A stretch of DNA of 36,454 nt from Woeseiaceae bacterium (GCA_030065985.1 JASJCM010000017.1:1-36454), one strand, 5' to 3'; numbered from the stretch's first letter, positions 8,779 through 17,558 are shown. Translations and numbers: made by a program. Notes: generated by a model from the letters alone, not told the origin.

Positions 8779-8890
8779 TTTCGACGCTTTTCGGCGCATT
8801 TCGGGCCAGATTCGCGCCAGTTCCAGGCCGTGCTCGCAAGGCGAGAATACAAGTCATTGAAATGAAAGGGTATTTTCGCCGATAAAAGGC

Positions 8891-8918
8891 TTCACTTTTG
8901 GCGCAAAACCCGTACAAT
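8891..8918 (+). promoter_or_regulatory. Sigma-70-type promoter for rpsP-rimM-trmD-rplS
   Basis: TTCACT (8891-8896) and TACAAT (8913-8918) are separated by 16 bases and match the -35 and -10 consensus at four and five of six positions. Transcription would start near 8925, giving a leader of about 60 bases before rpsP. It is placed as expected for the ribosomal operon. Upstream, between ffh and this site, I saw no T-tailed terminator, so read-through from ffh is possible. Confidence 0.6.
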
Positions 8919-8927
8919 GCGCCGTCT

Positions 8928-8962
8928 ACTCGGGCCGGCCCGAGTCAAGGCATGTCTGCCTT
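8928..8962 (+). promoter_or_regulatory. Tandem stem-loops in the rpsP leader
   Basis: Just after the predicted transcription start lies a perfect 18-base palindrome (8928-8945, ACTCGGGCC then its reverse complement). One base later comes a second hairpin, AAGGCA-TGTC-TGCCTT (8947-8962). The rpsP ribosome-binding site GGAAG (8978-8982) is 15 bases further on. They could stabilise the leader, bind a protein, or tune translation. The second is not followed by a T run, so neither is a normal terminator. Confidence 0.5.
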
Positions 8963-8986
8963 TCATTGAATTAATACGGAAGTGTA

Positions 8987-9244
8987 ATGGTTAGTATTCG
9001 ACTTTCGCGCGCTGGCGCGAAAAAGCGTCCTTTTTATCACCTGGTGGTCACCGACTCGCGTAATCGTCGGGACGGCCGGTATATCGAGCGTATTGGCTAC
9101 TTCAACCCGGTAGGTCGTGACCATGAGGAGAATCTGCGGATTGACCTTGAGCGCGTTGACTACTGGATCGGCCAGGGCGCACAGCCGTCTGACCGCGTTG
9201 CGTCTCTTCTCAAGAAGCACCGCAAGGCAGCCGCGGCCAACTGA
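8987..9244 (+). CDS. rpsP: 30S ribosomal protein bS16
   Basis: bS16 is a small-subunit ribosomal protein needed for 30S assembly; it binds the 5' domain of 16S rRNA. The 85-residue product has the typical opening [16 protein letters not shown] and the [14 protein letters not shown] block, and ends in a basic, alanine-rich tail. Length is normal. ATG at 8987 follows GGAAG four bases upstream. It is the first gene of the conserved rpsP-rimM-trmD-rplS operon, with six bases before rimM. Control probably comes from the promoter near 8900 and the two leader hairpins. Confidence 0.99.
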   Translation: MVSIRLSRAGAKKRPFYHLVVTDSRNRRDGRYIERIGYFNPVGRDHEENLRIDLERVDYWIGQGAQPSDRVASLLKKHRKAAAAN

Positions 9245-9250
9245 TAGGAC

Positions 9251-9751
9251 ATGACGACGCAACCCGTCGTCCTGGGCCGCATTTCGGGCCTGTTTGGCGT
9301 CAGGGGTTGGGTCAAGGTGTATTCGTACACCGAACCGCGTGAAGCGGTACTGGATTACGATCGCTGGCTGCTTTCCGGCAAAGACGGGTGGCAGGAGGCG
9401 ACAGTCGCTGAAGGACAGCGGCACGGAAAGACGATCATCGCGCGCCTCGACGGTTACGTCGATCGCGACCAGGCAAAGAGCCTCATCGGCACCGAGATCG
9501 GTGTACCGAGAGGATCGTTGCCGGAGACCGGCAAGGACGAGTTCTACTGGTCCGACCTGGAAGGCCTTCGGGTCGTGCACCGCGATGGCAGTGAGCTCGG
9601 CAAGGTGGCTTACCTGCTGGAGACCGGTGCCAACGATGTGATGGTTGTAAAGGGCGAACAGGAACGGTTGATTCCGTTCGTCATGGATAAGGTAGTAATC
9701 GGCGTGGATCTCGACAAGGGCGAGATCGAGGTCGACTGGGAATGGGACTGA
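9251..9751 (+). CDS. rimM: Ribosome maturation factor RimM
   Basis: RimM assists late 30S maturation near the head of the subunit, binding uS19 in known systems. The 166 residues show the N-terminal RimM beta-barrel with [18 protein letters not shown] (about 6-23) and a C-terminal PRC-barrel, with [11 protein letters not shown] and [15 protein letters not shown], ending in the characteristic [14 protein letters not shown] and VDWEWD. Length is usual. The ATG at 9251 is six bases after rpsP and is preceded by TAGGAC, a weak ribosome-binding site. Its 3' end overlaps trmD, so the two are probably translationally coupled. Confidence 0.98.
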   Translation: MTTQPVVLGRISGLFGVRGWVKVYSYTEPREAVLDYDRWLLSGKDGWQEATVAEGQRHGKTIIARLDGYVDRDQAKSLIGTEIGVPRGSLPETGKDEFYWSDLEGLRVVHRDGSELGKVAYLLETGANDVMVVKGEQERLIPFVMDKVVIGVDLDKGEIEVDWEWD

Positions 9752-10491
9752 TGCACTTCGACGTTGTCACCCTGTTTCCGGAAATGGTCGCGACAATTGC
9801 CGACTTCGGCGTTGTCGGACGCGCACGGCGCAACGGGCTGGTCTCGATGGGTTTGGAAAACCCGCGTGATCACACGAGCGACGTGCACCGCACAGTGGAC
9901 GATCGGCCTTACGGTGGCGGTCCCGGGATGGTGATGAAGTATGAGCCATTGGCCGGGGCGCTCGAAGCTGCAAGGCAGAGGGCCCCACAGGGCAGCCCGG
10001 TTGTTTACCTGTCGCCTCAGGGCGCGGTGTTCAACCAGGCGACGGCAAGACGGTTTGCCGAACTGCCCGGGGTAATCATGCTGGCGGGCCGTTACGAGGG
10101 TGTCGACGAGCGTTTCATAGAGGCGCATGTCGATGAGGAATTGTCGATAGGCGATTTCGTGCTCTCGGGCGGCGAGATTGCTGCGATGGCAGTGATCGAT
10201 GCGGTGGTGCGGTTGTTGCCGGGTGTGCTTGGTGACGACGACTCCGCAGCCCAGGACTCCTTCATGGAAGGTCTTCTGGACTGCCCGCACTACACGCGAC
10301 CCGAGGAAGTCGCGGGTCGTGATGTGCCGGATGTGTTGTTGTCCGGTGACCACGCAGGTATTGCGCGGTGGAGAATGAAACAGGCCCTCGGTCGCACGTA
10401 CGAACGGCGCCCGGACCTGATCGAGAAACTGGAATTAAATGAAGAGCAGCAAGTGCTGCTCGACGAATATCTTGAAGAGCAAAGACAATGA
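9742..10491 (+). CDS. trmD: tRNA (guanine-N1)-methyltransferase TrmD
   Basis: TrmD methylates G37 at N1 in tRNAs that read CNN codons, using S-adenosylmethionine, and so prevents +1 frameshifting. The 249-residue product has the SPOUT trefoil-knot signatures: [10 protein letters not shown] at the start, [14 protein letters not shown] (about 53-66), [23 protein letters not shown] and [14 protein letters not shown]. Two ATGs are available. The one at 9742 lies ten bases after GAGG. The one at 9751 overlaps the rimM stop and gives a start aligned with E. coli TrmD, making 246 residues. I give the longer form but consider the shorter just as likely. The stop overlaps the rplS start by four bases. 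Confidence 0.98.
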   Translation: MGLMHFDVVTLFPEMVATIADFGVVGRARRNGLVSMGLENPRDHTSDVHRTVDDRPYGGGPGMVMKYEPLAGALEAARQRAPQGSPVVYLSPQGAVFNQATARRFAELPGVIMLAGRYEGVDERFIEAHVDEELSIGDFVLSGGEIAAMAVIDAVVRLLPGVLGDDDSAAQDSFMEGLLDCPHYTRPEEVAGRDVPDVLLSGDHAGIARWRMKQALGRTYERRPDLIEKLELNEEQQVLLDEYLEEQRQ

Positions 10492-10832
10492 GCAAAATTA
10501 TTGAAGCGATCGAACAGGAACAGATGGAGAAGGAGATCCCCGAGTTTGCTCCGGGTGATACCGTCATCGTCCAGGTCAAGGTGAAGGAAGGCAACCGCGA
10601 GCGTCTGCAGGCGTTTGAGGGCGTTGTCATCGCGAAGCGCAATCGCGGCCTGAACTCCTCGTTCACGGTGCGCAAGATCTCGCACGGCGAAGGCGTGGAG
10701 CGTGTTTTCCAGACCTTCAGCCCGGTCGTCGACTCGGTGAAGGTGAAACGTCGCGGCGACGTGCGTCGCGCGAAGCTCTACTATCTCCGCGGCCGCACCG
10801 GCAAGGCAGCGAGAATCAAGGAAAAAATCTGA
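10488..10832 (+). CDS. rplS: 50S ribosomal protein bL19
   Basis: bL19 sits at the interface of the 30S and 50S subunits, next to bL14. The 114 residues carry the family hallmarks [41 protein letters not shown] and the end [16 protein letters not shown]. The start overlaps the trmD stop (ATGA), a common coupling arrangement. It is the last gene of the operon, and a strong intrinsic terminator begins 18 bases after its stop. Confidence 0.99.
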   Translation: MSKIIEAIEQEQMEKEIPEFAPGDTVIVQVKVKEGNRERLQAFEGVVIAKRNRGLNSSFTVRKISHGEGVERVFQTFSPVVDSVKVKRRGDVRRAKLYYLRGRTGKAARIKEKI

Positions 10833-10849
10833 ATTTCATCAGCTTTTTG

Positions 10850-10883
10850 TCGCCCCGGTCACAGCAGTGGCCGGGGCGATTTT
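10850..10883 (+). terminator. Rho-independent terminator of the rpsP-rplS operon
   Basis: A 13-base-pair GC-rich stem, TCGCCCCGGTCAC with GTGGCCGGGGCGA and an AGCA loop, contains one G-U pair and is followed directly by TTTT. It lies 17 bases after the rplS stop and is the clearest intrinsic terminator in the window. Confidence 0.9.
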
Positions 10884-10886
10884 CGT

Positions 10887-10892
10887 TATAAT
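10887..10892 (+). promoter_or_regulatory. Candidate -10 box for the TRAP operon
   Basis: A perfect TATAAT lies four bases after the terminator tract and about 54 bases before tatT. The -35 position would fall in the terminator stem and shows no good match, so the promoter is tentative. The rplS terminator and this promoter may share sequence. Confidence 0.4.
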
Positions 10893-10945
10893 GCGGGCCA
10901 CTTCGAAAAGCTGAACCAATTCTGTTCAGCCGGGTCCGTGAACAA

Positions 10946-11794
10946 ATGAAGCAAGCACTTCTCATCGGCATTCTGGCCAGCCTGCTCAGCGGCTGCGCGA
11001 TCGTTGTATCGTCTGCGGCCAGCGGTCTTGGCGAAACGATCTCCGGGTCCGTCCTCAACCAGGACGATCCGGAGATCGCCAAAGCTGCGATGCCCACGTT
11101 CATGGTCATGATCGACGGTGTCATCCAGGACAACCCTACCGATCCTGACGTGCTCGCCGCCGGCGCTACCCTCTACGCCTCTTACGGTGCGGTGTTCGCG
11201 GACGACGAAGTACGTGCGTCTCGTCTCACCACCCGTGCCCGACGTTATGCATTGACCGCCATGTGCGAGTCGTACAAACCGGCCTGCGGCTGGCAGGATG
11301 CGAACTACGACGAGTTCGTCGCGACGCTCGATGGCATTCGACCGAAACATGCGGAGCTTCTCTATACCTACGGCTTCGCGTCACTGGCGTTCCTGCGAGC
11401 TCATAGCTCGGACTGGAATTCGCTGGCAGAACTGCCACAGATCGAGGCGTTGTTTAATCGCTATCTGGACATAAGCGGCGACGAAGTTAACAGCGCCGTG
11501 TACACCTACATGGGAATATTGCTAACGCTCAGACCGCCAGCGTTAGGCGGCGAACCGGAACGTGCGCGCGAGTACTTTGAGAAGGCGATCGAAGTCACTG
11601 ACGGCCGCGACCTCAGTGCGAAGGTGGAATACGCCAAGGGCTACGCCAAGCTGTTGTACGAACGCGAACTTCACGACCGGCTGCTCAACGATGTCATGGC
11701 TGCCGATCCGTATCATGACGGTTTTACGTTGAGTAACGTACTCGCCAAGGAAGAAGCGGCGGAATTGCTGGCTGAAGCTGACGACTACTTTTGA
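10946..11794 (+). CDS. TRAP transporter-associated TPR lipoprotein (TatT family)
   Basis: TatT proteins are lipoproteins with TPR-like helical repeats that form a ligand-binding trimer with the periplasmic TRAP binding protein, as shown for Treponema pallidum. The 282-residue product begins with a short lipoprotein signal (residues 1-16) and lipobox LLSGC with lipidation at Cys17. The rest is mostly helical, with a TPR-like unit such as PERAREYFEKAIEVTDGR (about 203-220), and ends in an acidic tail. The ATG at 10946 gives a natural signal peptide. The binding-protein gene follows 11 bases later and the permeases follow in turn, which strongly supports the assignment. Ligand is unknown; TatT systems are thought to take hydrophobic compounds. 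In a diderm it should be anchored in a membrane facing the periplasm. Confidence 0.87.
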   Translation: MKQALLIGILASLLSGCAIVVSSAASGLGETISGSVLNQDDPEIAKAAMPTFMVMIDGVIQDNPTDPDVLAAGATLYASYGAVFADDEVRASRLTTRARRYALTAMCESYKPACGWQDANYDEFVATLDGIRPKHAELLYTYGFASLAFLRAHSSDWNSLAELPQIEALFNRYLDISGDEVNSAVYTYMGILLTLRPPALGGEPERAREYFEKAIEVTDGRDLSAKVEYAKGYAKLLYERELHDRLLNDVMAADPYHDGFTLSNVLAKEEAAELLAEADDYF

Positions 11795-11805
11795 CAGGAT
11801 TTACT

Positions 11806-12795
11806 ATGAAAAAACTGTTGCTCACTCTACTGGTACTCGCGTTTAGCGTGCCTGTGCATGCGGCCACGCTGAAGATTGCCACGGTGACGCCCGAGAACTC
11901 CCAGTGGATGAAGGACATGCGCGCGAGCGCCAAGGAGATCAAGGAACGCACCGAGGGACGGGTACAGATCAAGTACTACGGCGGCGGCGTCATGGGCAAT
12001 GACAAGAAGGTCCTGAGTCGTATTCGCCTTGGCTCGCTGCAGGGTGGCGCGTTTACGCCCAGCGCGTTGGCCAGTCAGTACTCGGACCTGAATCTCTACG
12101 GCTTGCCCATGGTGTTCGATTCCGAGGAGGAGGCTGCCTATACCCGCAGCCGACTCGACTCGAAGCTGGCGCGAGGCCTCGAGGACGCCGGGTACGTCAA
12201 TTTCGGTTTTGCGGCCGGCGGATTCGCAATCCTGATGTCCAACACGCCAATCGACAACCTCGGTGATCTCAAAGGCAAGAAGGTCTGGATTCCGGAAGGT
12301 GACGACATCAGTCGTCGCTCGATGGAGGCGTTGCAACTCTCGCCCGTGTCGCTGCCTTTGACGGATGTTCTGACCGGGCTGCAGACGGGCCTGATCGATA
12401 TCGTCGCGATGTCGCCGATTGGTGCGTTGGTGCTGCAATGGCACACGAAGGTCAAGTACGTCACCGAGTTGCCACTTGTCTACACGCTGGGCTTCATGGC
12501 CGTCGACAAACGGGCATTCGATAAACTGAGTGATGAAGACCAGGCGATCGTTCGTGAGGTCATGGGTCGTACCTACGAGAATTTTGACAAGCAGAACCTG
12601 ATCGATAACCGCGGTGCACTGGATGCGCTACTCAACACCGGCATCGAGAGCGTGCCGTTCGACATCGAGGAATACAACGAGGTGCGACGCATTCTGATGG
12701 CGTCGAACTCGACGTTCGGTGATCAGGGGCTCTTCACGAAGGAGCTGTTTGACGAAATGTTGACGTACATCGAAGAATACCGCGCAGAGAATTGA
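11806..12795 (+). CDS. dctP: TRAP transporter periplasmic binding protein, DctP family
   Basis: This is the extracytoplasmic solute-binding subunit of a tripartite ATP-independent periplasmic transporter. The protein (329 residues from ATG at 11806) has a clear signal peptide of about 19 residues ending in PVHA. The mature part carries DctP-family features: TLKIATVTPENSQWMKD at the start, YYGGGVMGNDKKVLSR, PMVFDSEEEA and LKGKKVWIPEGDD. An in-frame TTG at 11791 would add five residues before the signal peptide, but the AGGA six bases before the ATG favours 11806. It overlaps the small permease gene by four bases. It follows a TatT lipoprotein gene, so it is probably the TatP-type partner rather than a C4-dicarboxylate DctP. 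The symbol is a family label only. Confidence 0.92.
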   Translation: MKKLLLTLLVLAFSVPVHAATLKIATVTPENSQWMKDMRASAKEIKERTEGRVQIKYYGGGVMGNDKKVLSRIRLGSLQGGAFTPSALASQYSDLNLYGLPMVFDSEEEAAYTRSRLDSKLARGLEDAGYVNFGFAAGGFAILMSNTPIDNLGDLKGKKVWIPEGDDISRRSMEALQLSPVSLPLTDVLTGLQTGLIDIVAMSPIGALVLQWHTKVKYVTELPLVYTLGFMAVDKRAFDKLSDEDQAIVREVMGRTYENFDKQNLIDNRGALDALLNTGIESVPFDIEEYNEVRRILMASNSTFGDQGLFTKELFDEMLTYIEEYRAEN

Positions 12796-13307
12796 AGAAG
12801 CTCCTGGATAGCCTGGAGCGGGCAGGCAGGCTCGCCGAAAACACCGCGCTGGTGCTGTTACTCGGCACCATGATCGGAGTTTCGGTATTCCAGATCATCA
12901 ACAGGGAGCTGCTCGGCAGCACCTTCGCCATTGCATGGGCCGACGAACTCGTGAAGATCATCGTCCTATGGCTTGCGATGGTTGGCTCGATCGCGGCCGC
13001 GCGTGACAACCGGCATATCCGGATCGACCTGATTACTCACATCCTGTCCGGGCCCTTAGTGACCTGGGCCAGGATTGTGGTGGATGTGTTTGCCGCGATC
13101 GTCTGTGGCGTTATCGGATGGTATGCCTATCTCCTGATTCGCGAGGAGATCAGCTGGGGCGATACGATCTTCAACAACACGCCGCTATGGATCATGCACG
13201 CAATCGTGCCCCTGGCGTTCGCGTTGATCAGCTACCAGTTCGTCGTGCGAGTAGCGAAACTCGTGCACAGTCTGTTCGCCGGTGAGTCGGGGGAGACGGC
13301 GGGATGA
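12792..13307 (+). CDS. dctQ: TRAP transporter small permease, DctQ family
   Basis: This 171-residue protein is the small membrane subunit of the TRAP transporter, with four predicted helices (about 16-36, 48-68, 83-105 and 125-150). Visible family features are NREL near residue 38, ADELVKIIVLWLAMVGS (about 54-70) and the basic DNRHIRIDL that follows the second helix. It starts with TTG inside the dctP stop (TTGA), and no ATG exists that keeps the first helix, so this start is needed. The stop overlaps the dctM start (ATGA). The tight overlaps imply coupled translation of the permease pair. Confidence 0.9.
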   Translation: MKKLLDSLERAGRLAENTALVLLLGTMIGVSVFQIINRELLGSTFAIAWADELVKIIVLWLAMVGSIAAARDNRHIRIDLITHILSGPLVTWARIVVDVFAAIVCGVIGWYAYLLIREEISWGDTIFNNTPLWIMHAIVPLAFALISYQFVVRVAKLVHSLFAGESGETAG

Positions 13308-14557
13308 TCGTTATCAGCCTCATCCTGCTCGTGCTCGCAATCCTGGGTGCGCCACTGTTTGCCATCATCGGCACGAGTGCGATGGTCGGCTTCTACCAAA
13401 CCGATACCGGACTCATTACGATCGCGCTCGAGCTCCTGAGTATCGCCGACATGCCAATCCTGACGGCGATACCACTGTTCACGTTTGCGGGGTACCTGCT
13501 TAGTGAAAGCAACGCGCCGCAGCGACTCGTACGACTGACCAATGCGATGTTCGGCTGGATGCCGGCCGGCCTCGCGCTCGTCTGCATCGCCGTCTGTGCA
13601 TTGTTTACGGCATTCACAGGGGCGTCCGGCGTGACGATTATTGCGCTCGGCGCGATTCTGTACCCGGCTCTCAAACAGGATGGTTACGGCGACCGCTTTA
13701 ACCTCGGCCTCGTTACGTCGTCGGGCAGCCTTGGTCTGTTGTTTGCGCCGTCGCTACCGTTGATTCTCTATGGCGTCGTTGCCGAGGTCAGCATTGAAAA
13801 CCTGTTTCGCGCCGGAATATTGCCGGGGCTGCTGATGCTCATCATGCTTGGCGGCTACAGCATCTGGGTCAATCGCGACAACCGTAAGCCGCTGACTGCG
13901 TTCTCGTGGAAGGAAGTCGGCACCGCGCTTCGCGAGGCGCTGTGGGAGCTGCCGTTGCCGATCGTTGTGCTTGGCGGTATCTACGGTGGATTTATCGCCG
14001 TGTCGGAGGCCGCGGCGATCACCGCGCTGTACGTCTTCATTGCCGAAGTCCTGATCAATCGCGAAATCAAGATCCGCGACTTGCCGCGCATCACCCGCGA
14101 GGCCATGGTTCTTGTTGGCGGAATCCTGATGATCCTCGGCGTATCGCTTGCCTCGACCTACTACATGATCGATGCCGAGATTCCGCAGAAGCTACTCGCC
14201 TTTGTCGCGGAGCTCGTCAGCAGTCCAACGTCCTTCCTGATCCTGTTGCTGCTTTTCTTACTGGTACTCGGCGCGATACTCGACATTTTCTCTGCGATCG
14301 TTCTCGTTGTGCCGTTGATCCTGCCGATCGCGGACGGTTTCGGTGTGAATCCCGTTCACCTTGGCATCGTATTTCTGGCTGCGATGCAGCTCGGTTACCT
14401 GACGCCACCGGTCGGACTGAATCTGTTTATCGCCAGTTACCGGTTCGAAAAGCCGATCATGCATGTGTACTCGGCAACGTTCCCGTTCCTCGTGATCCTG
14501 ATGCTGTCGGTCATCTTTATCAGTTTCCTGCCGCAACTGTCGCTCGCATTCCTGTAG
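13304..14557 (+). CDS. dctM: TRAP transporter large permease, DctM family
   Basis: DctM is the large membrane subunit that carries the sodium-coupled transport pathway. The 417-residue protein is almost entirely hydrophobic, with about twelve helices and re-entrant hairpins. Recognisable family stretches are PILTAIPLFTFAGYLLS (about 48-64), ALFTAFTGASGVTIIALGAILYPAL (about 102-126) and the C-terminal LTPPVGLNLFIA (about 365-376). Length is normal for DctM. It starts in the dctQ stop, completing the tatT-dctP-dctQ-dctM order. A dehydrogenase gene follows after 13 bases, so transcription probably continues. Confidence 0.95.
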   Translation: MIVISLILLVLAILGAPLFAIIGTSAMVGFYQTDTGLITIALELLSIADMPILTAIPLFTFAGYLLSESNAPQRLVRLTNAMFGWMPAGLALVCIAVCALFTAFTGASGVTIIALGAILYPALKQDGYGDRFNLGLVTSSGSLGLLFAPSLPLILYGVVAEVSIENLFRAGILPGLLMLIMLGGYSIWVNRDNRKPLTAFSWKEVGTALREALWELPLPIVVLGGIYGGFIAVSEAAAITALYVFIAEVLINREIKIRDLPRITREAMVLVGGILMILGVSLASTYYMIDAEIPQKLLAFVAELVSSPTSFLILLLLFLLVLGAILDIFSAIVLVVPLILPIADGFGVNPVHLGIVFLAAMQLGYLTPPVGLNLFIASYRFEKPIMHVYSATFPFLVILMLSVIFISFLPQLSLAFL

Positions 14558-14570
14558 CAGAGGTGCCCTG

Positions 14571-15644
14571 ATGCGATCCTTTCTTTTCGTGCTGCTTGCC
14601 GCGCTATCGATCGACGCGTCGGCATCGCTGGACGATGTCCAATTGCCGCCAGGTTTTGCTATCGAAGAGTATGCGGATGTGCCCAAGGCACGATCCCTTG
14701 CACTCGGCGATCGTGGCACCGTGTTCGTGTCGACACGCAAGGCCCGTTCGGTGTACGCGATCGTCGAACAGGACGATGGGTCACGTCGCGTCATCGAGAT
14801 CCTTACTGGACTGCGAACGCCGAATGGCATCGCCTTTTTCGAAGGCGACCTGTACGTCGCCGAGATCTCGCGCGTCATCCGCTACGACGATGTGGAGGAT
14901 CGCCTCGAGAGCATGCCCGACGGCGTCGTCCTCGATATCGACCTGCCGTCGGATCGCAGTCACGGCTGGCGCTACATTGGCTTTGGCCCCGATCGCAAGC
15001 TTTACATTGCGATCGGCGCCCCCTGCAACATCTGTAATGAATTCGGGTACGCCAAGATCGTTCGCATGAATCCGGACGGCTCGGACCGCGAAATCTTTGC
15101 GTCAGGCGTTCGCAACTCGGTCGGTTTTACCTGGCACCCCGATACGGACGAACTGTGGTTCACGGACAACGGTCGCGACATGATGGGCGACGATCTGCCG
15201 CCGTGTGAACTGAATCGCGCGCCGCGGCAGGGGCTGCACTTCGGTTACCCGTTCTGTCACGGTGACGATATTCCGGATCCGCGCTACGGTCGCGACCGAG
15301 ATTGCCGGGACTACACGCCACCCGTTCAGCAACTCGGTCCGCACGTCGCCCCGCTCGGGCTCAAGTTCTATACTGGCGACATGTTCCCACCTGCGTACCG
15401 TGGCCAGGTGTTTATTGCGGAACATGGCTCGTGGAACCGGTCCAAGAAAATAGGCTATCGCATAACGCTGGTGCGCCTGGACGGCAACGAAGCGGTGTCC
15501 TATGAACCCTTCGCATCCGGTTGGTTGCAGGGGCAGTCGGTGTCGGGCCGCCCCGTCGATCTGATCGTCAAGGACGATGGATCACTACTGGTCAGCGACG
15601 ACTACGCAGGCAAGGTCTATCGAATCACTTACAAGGGCGACTAG
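14571..15644 (+). CDS. Secreted PQQ-dependent sugar/sorbosone dehydrogenase-like beta-propeller
   Basis: This 357-residue protein has a signal peptide of about 18 residues (ending SIDASA) and a six-bladed beta-propeller of the soluble glucose/sorbosone dehydrogenase (YliI, GSDH) type. Shared features are PPGFAIEEYADVP at the start, HGWRYIGFGPDRKLYIAIGA with the family histidine at 131, GVRNSVGFTWHP and LWFTDNGRD, and the EHGSWNR block toward the end. Relatives use PQQ to oxidise aldose sugars in the periplasm. Whether this one does is not certain, because some YliI-like propellers are not proven enzymes. ATG at 14571 is 13 bases after dctM and 24 bases before sppA, so it probably belongs to the same operon. 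I see no PQQ synthesis genes here. Confidence 0.8.
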   Translation: MRSFLFVLLAALSIDASASLDDVQLPPGFAIEEYADVPKARSLALGDRGTVFVSTRKARSVYAIVEQDDGSRRVIEILTGLRTPNGIAFFEGDLYVAEISRVIRYDDVEDRLESMPDGVVLDIDLPSDRSHGWRYIGFGPDRKLYIAIGAPCNICNEFGYAKIVRMNPDGSDREIFASGVRNSVGFTWHPDTDELWFTDNGRDMMGDDLPPCELNRAPRQGLHFGYPFCHGDDIPDPRYGRDRDCRDYTPPVQQLGPHVAPLGLKFYTGDMFPPAYRGQVFIAEHGSWNRSKKIGYRITLVRLDGNEAVSYEPFASGWLQGQSVSGRPVDLIVKDDGSLLVSDDYAGKVYRITYKGD

Positions 15645-15668
15645 GGCGGGCCCTTTGAGGACGAACGT

Positions 15669-17525
15669 ATGAGCAGAAAGAACATCCTGTGGCGTTTCTT
15701 TGGCGCGATCTGGCGAGGCCTCAACGGTCTGCGCAAGGTGCTGCACCTGGTCCTGCTGCTGTTCATCTTCATGATGTTCTTCGGTGCCCTGTCAGGGCCG
15801 GCTCCGCAGTTGCTGCCGCAAAGTGCGGCGCTCGTCATCCAGCCGGTCGGCGCGCTCGTGGAGCAGGTGGCGGGGGACCCGTATGACCGCGCGGTCGCTG
15901 AGCTCGTTGGCGATGCACCGCCGCAGACCCTGGTTGCCGATGTCGTCGACGCACTCAGGTATGCGAAAGAAGATGATTCGATCGAGCTTGTGCATCTTGA
16001 TTTGAGTGCGTTTGCCGGCGCCGGGCTCAGCAAGCTGCAGCGCGTCGCCGCAGCAATCGAAAGTTTTCGCGAATCGGGTAAACGCGTCATTGCGAGCGCG
16101 GACTTCTATAGCCAGAACAGCTACTACCTCGCGGCCCATGCTGATGAGGTCTACATGCATCCCGAAGGTCTCGTGTACCTGCGGGGCTACGGCTCGTACA
16201 GAAACTACTACAAGGACGCGATCGACCTGTTGAGAATCGACTGGAACGTGTTCCGCGTTGGTACACACAAGTCCTTTGTCGAACCGTACGAGCGCATGGA
16301 CATGTCGCCTGAGGACCGGGAGTCGCGACTGCGCCTGATTAACCAGTTCTGGTCGATGTACGAAAACGACGTCGTAACGGCACGCGGCTTACCAGAAGGC
16401 GCAATTGACAGCTACGCCGAGAATCTGGTCGTCAATACGATTGCCGCGAATGGCGACGTTTCCCAAGTCGCCGTTGATCGCGGTCTCGTCGATGAGCTCC
16501 TCAACCGCGCTGAGTTGCGTCAGTTGATGCAGGATTACGTTGGCGTCGACTCGAACGATGACTCGATGTACTCATCGGTATCGATGCGGGCCTACCTGAA
16601 ACAGGCGCGCTTGTTGAAGGGAGAACGCAGCAAGTCGGAAAATGTGGCTGTCATTATTGCAGCAGGCGACATTCTGAATGGTACACAGCCACCCGGCACG
16701 GTCGGCGGTGATTCGACGGCGGAACTCCTGCGCCGCGCGCTGTCGGACGAATCGGTCAAGGCAGTGGTCCTGCGCGTCGACAGCTCAGGCGGCAGCATGT
16801 TTGCCTCGGAGGTCATTTCTGACGAGATCCAGGCACTGCGCGAGGCTGGCAAGCCTGTCGTTGCGTCGATGGGCAGTGTGGCGGCCTCGGCCGGATACTG
16901 GATTTCCGTCGTTACTGACCGTGTGATCGCGAGTCCGTCTACGGTTACGGGTTCGATTGGCGTGTTTGGAATGTTCCCGACGTTTCAGCGCACGTTGGAA
17001 ACGGTCGGTGTTGCCACCGACGGTGTTGGGACGACGCCGTGGTCCGGCGAGCTACGCCCGGATCGTGCGATGTCTGACGATGCAAAGCAGCTCTTCCAGC
17101 TCATCATCGAAGACGGCTACAACCATTTCATATCAGGTGTCGCCGAACGTCGCGGACTCGAGAAAGACTACATCGACACGATTGCCCAGGGGCAAGTGTG
17201 GACCGGCAACGATGCGTTCGAGAATGGCCTCGTCGACCAGCTTGGTGATTTCGAGGACGCTATCGCGGCCGCCGCGGAGCTGGCTGGCCTCGAAGAGGGT
17301 GCCTACGGACGCAAATTCATCGAGAAACAACTCAGCCCGACTGAACAGATGATATTGGACCTGTTATCGGTATTTCGTCTGGCCGGCATTGATGTGACCG
17401 ACATCGCACCCGAACCGGGTCCAATCAAGGTGTTCGCGGGCAAGTTGCAGTCCCTGCTGGAACAGGTAACGCGCTTCAACGATCCGCGGGGTGTTTACTC
17501 GCACTGCTTCTGCGAGATCAACTGA
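15669..17525 (+). CDS. sppA: Signal peptide peptidase SppA, 67K type
   Basis: SppA is an inner-membrane serine protease with its active site in the periplasm that degrades signal peptides after cleavage. This product is 618 residues, the length of the E. coli long form, with one N-terminal membrane segment (about 24-42) and two S49 peptidase domains in tandem. The catalytic lysine is Lys201 (RVGTHKSFVEP) and the nucleophile is Ser407 (GSVAASAGYW), so the dyad is complete. The N-terminal half supplies Lys and the C-terminal half supplies Ser, as in the family. It follows the dehydrogenase gene by 24 bases. Its stop and the tdh stop converge, 33 bases apart, with no clear terminator. Confidence 0.96.
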   Translation: MSRKNILWRFFGAIWRGLNGLRKVLHLVLLLFIFMMFFGALSGPAPQLLPQSAALVIQPVGALVEQVAGDPYDRAVAELVGDAPPQTLVADVVDALRYAKEDDSIELVHLDLSAFAGAGLSKLQRVAAAIESFRESGKRVIASADFYSQNSYYLAAHADEVYMHPEGLVYLRGYGSYRNYYKDAIDLLRIDWNVFRVGTHKSFVEPYERMDMSPEDRESRLRLINQFWSMYENDVVTARGLPEGAIDSYAENLVVNTIAANGDVSQVAVDRGLVDELLNRAELRQLMQDYVGVDSNDDSMYSSVSMRAYLKQARLLKGERSKSENVAVIIAAGDILNGTQPPGTVGGDSTAELLRRALSDESVKAVVLRVDSSGGSMFASEVISDEIQALREAGKPVVASMGSVAASAGYWISVVTDRVIASPSTVTGSIGVFGMFPTFQRTLETVGVATDGVGTTPWSGELRPDRAMSDDAKQLFQLIIEDGYNHFISGVAERRGLEKDYIDTIAQGQVWTGNDAFENGLVDQLGDFEDAIAAAAELAGLEEGAYGRKFIEKQLSPTEQMILDLLSVFRLAGIDVTDIAPEPGPIKVFAGKLQSLLEQVTRFNDPRGVYSHCFCEIN

Positions 17526-17558
17526 CGGTCGACAACAGGCGTGGCAGCGCAGGCCCGA

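Noticed and set aside
8833..8845. CTCGC-AAG-GCGAG hairpin after ffh as a terminator
   Set aside because: Stem is five base pairs and no T tract follows.
14571..15644. Haem-binding site in the sugar-dehydrogenase-like protein from CNIC
   Set aside because: The sequence CNICN lacks the CxxCH histidine; it is not a c-type haem motif.
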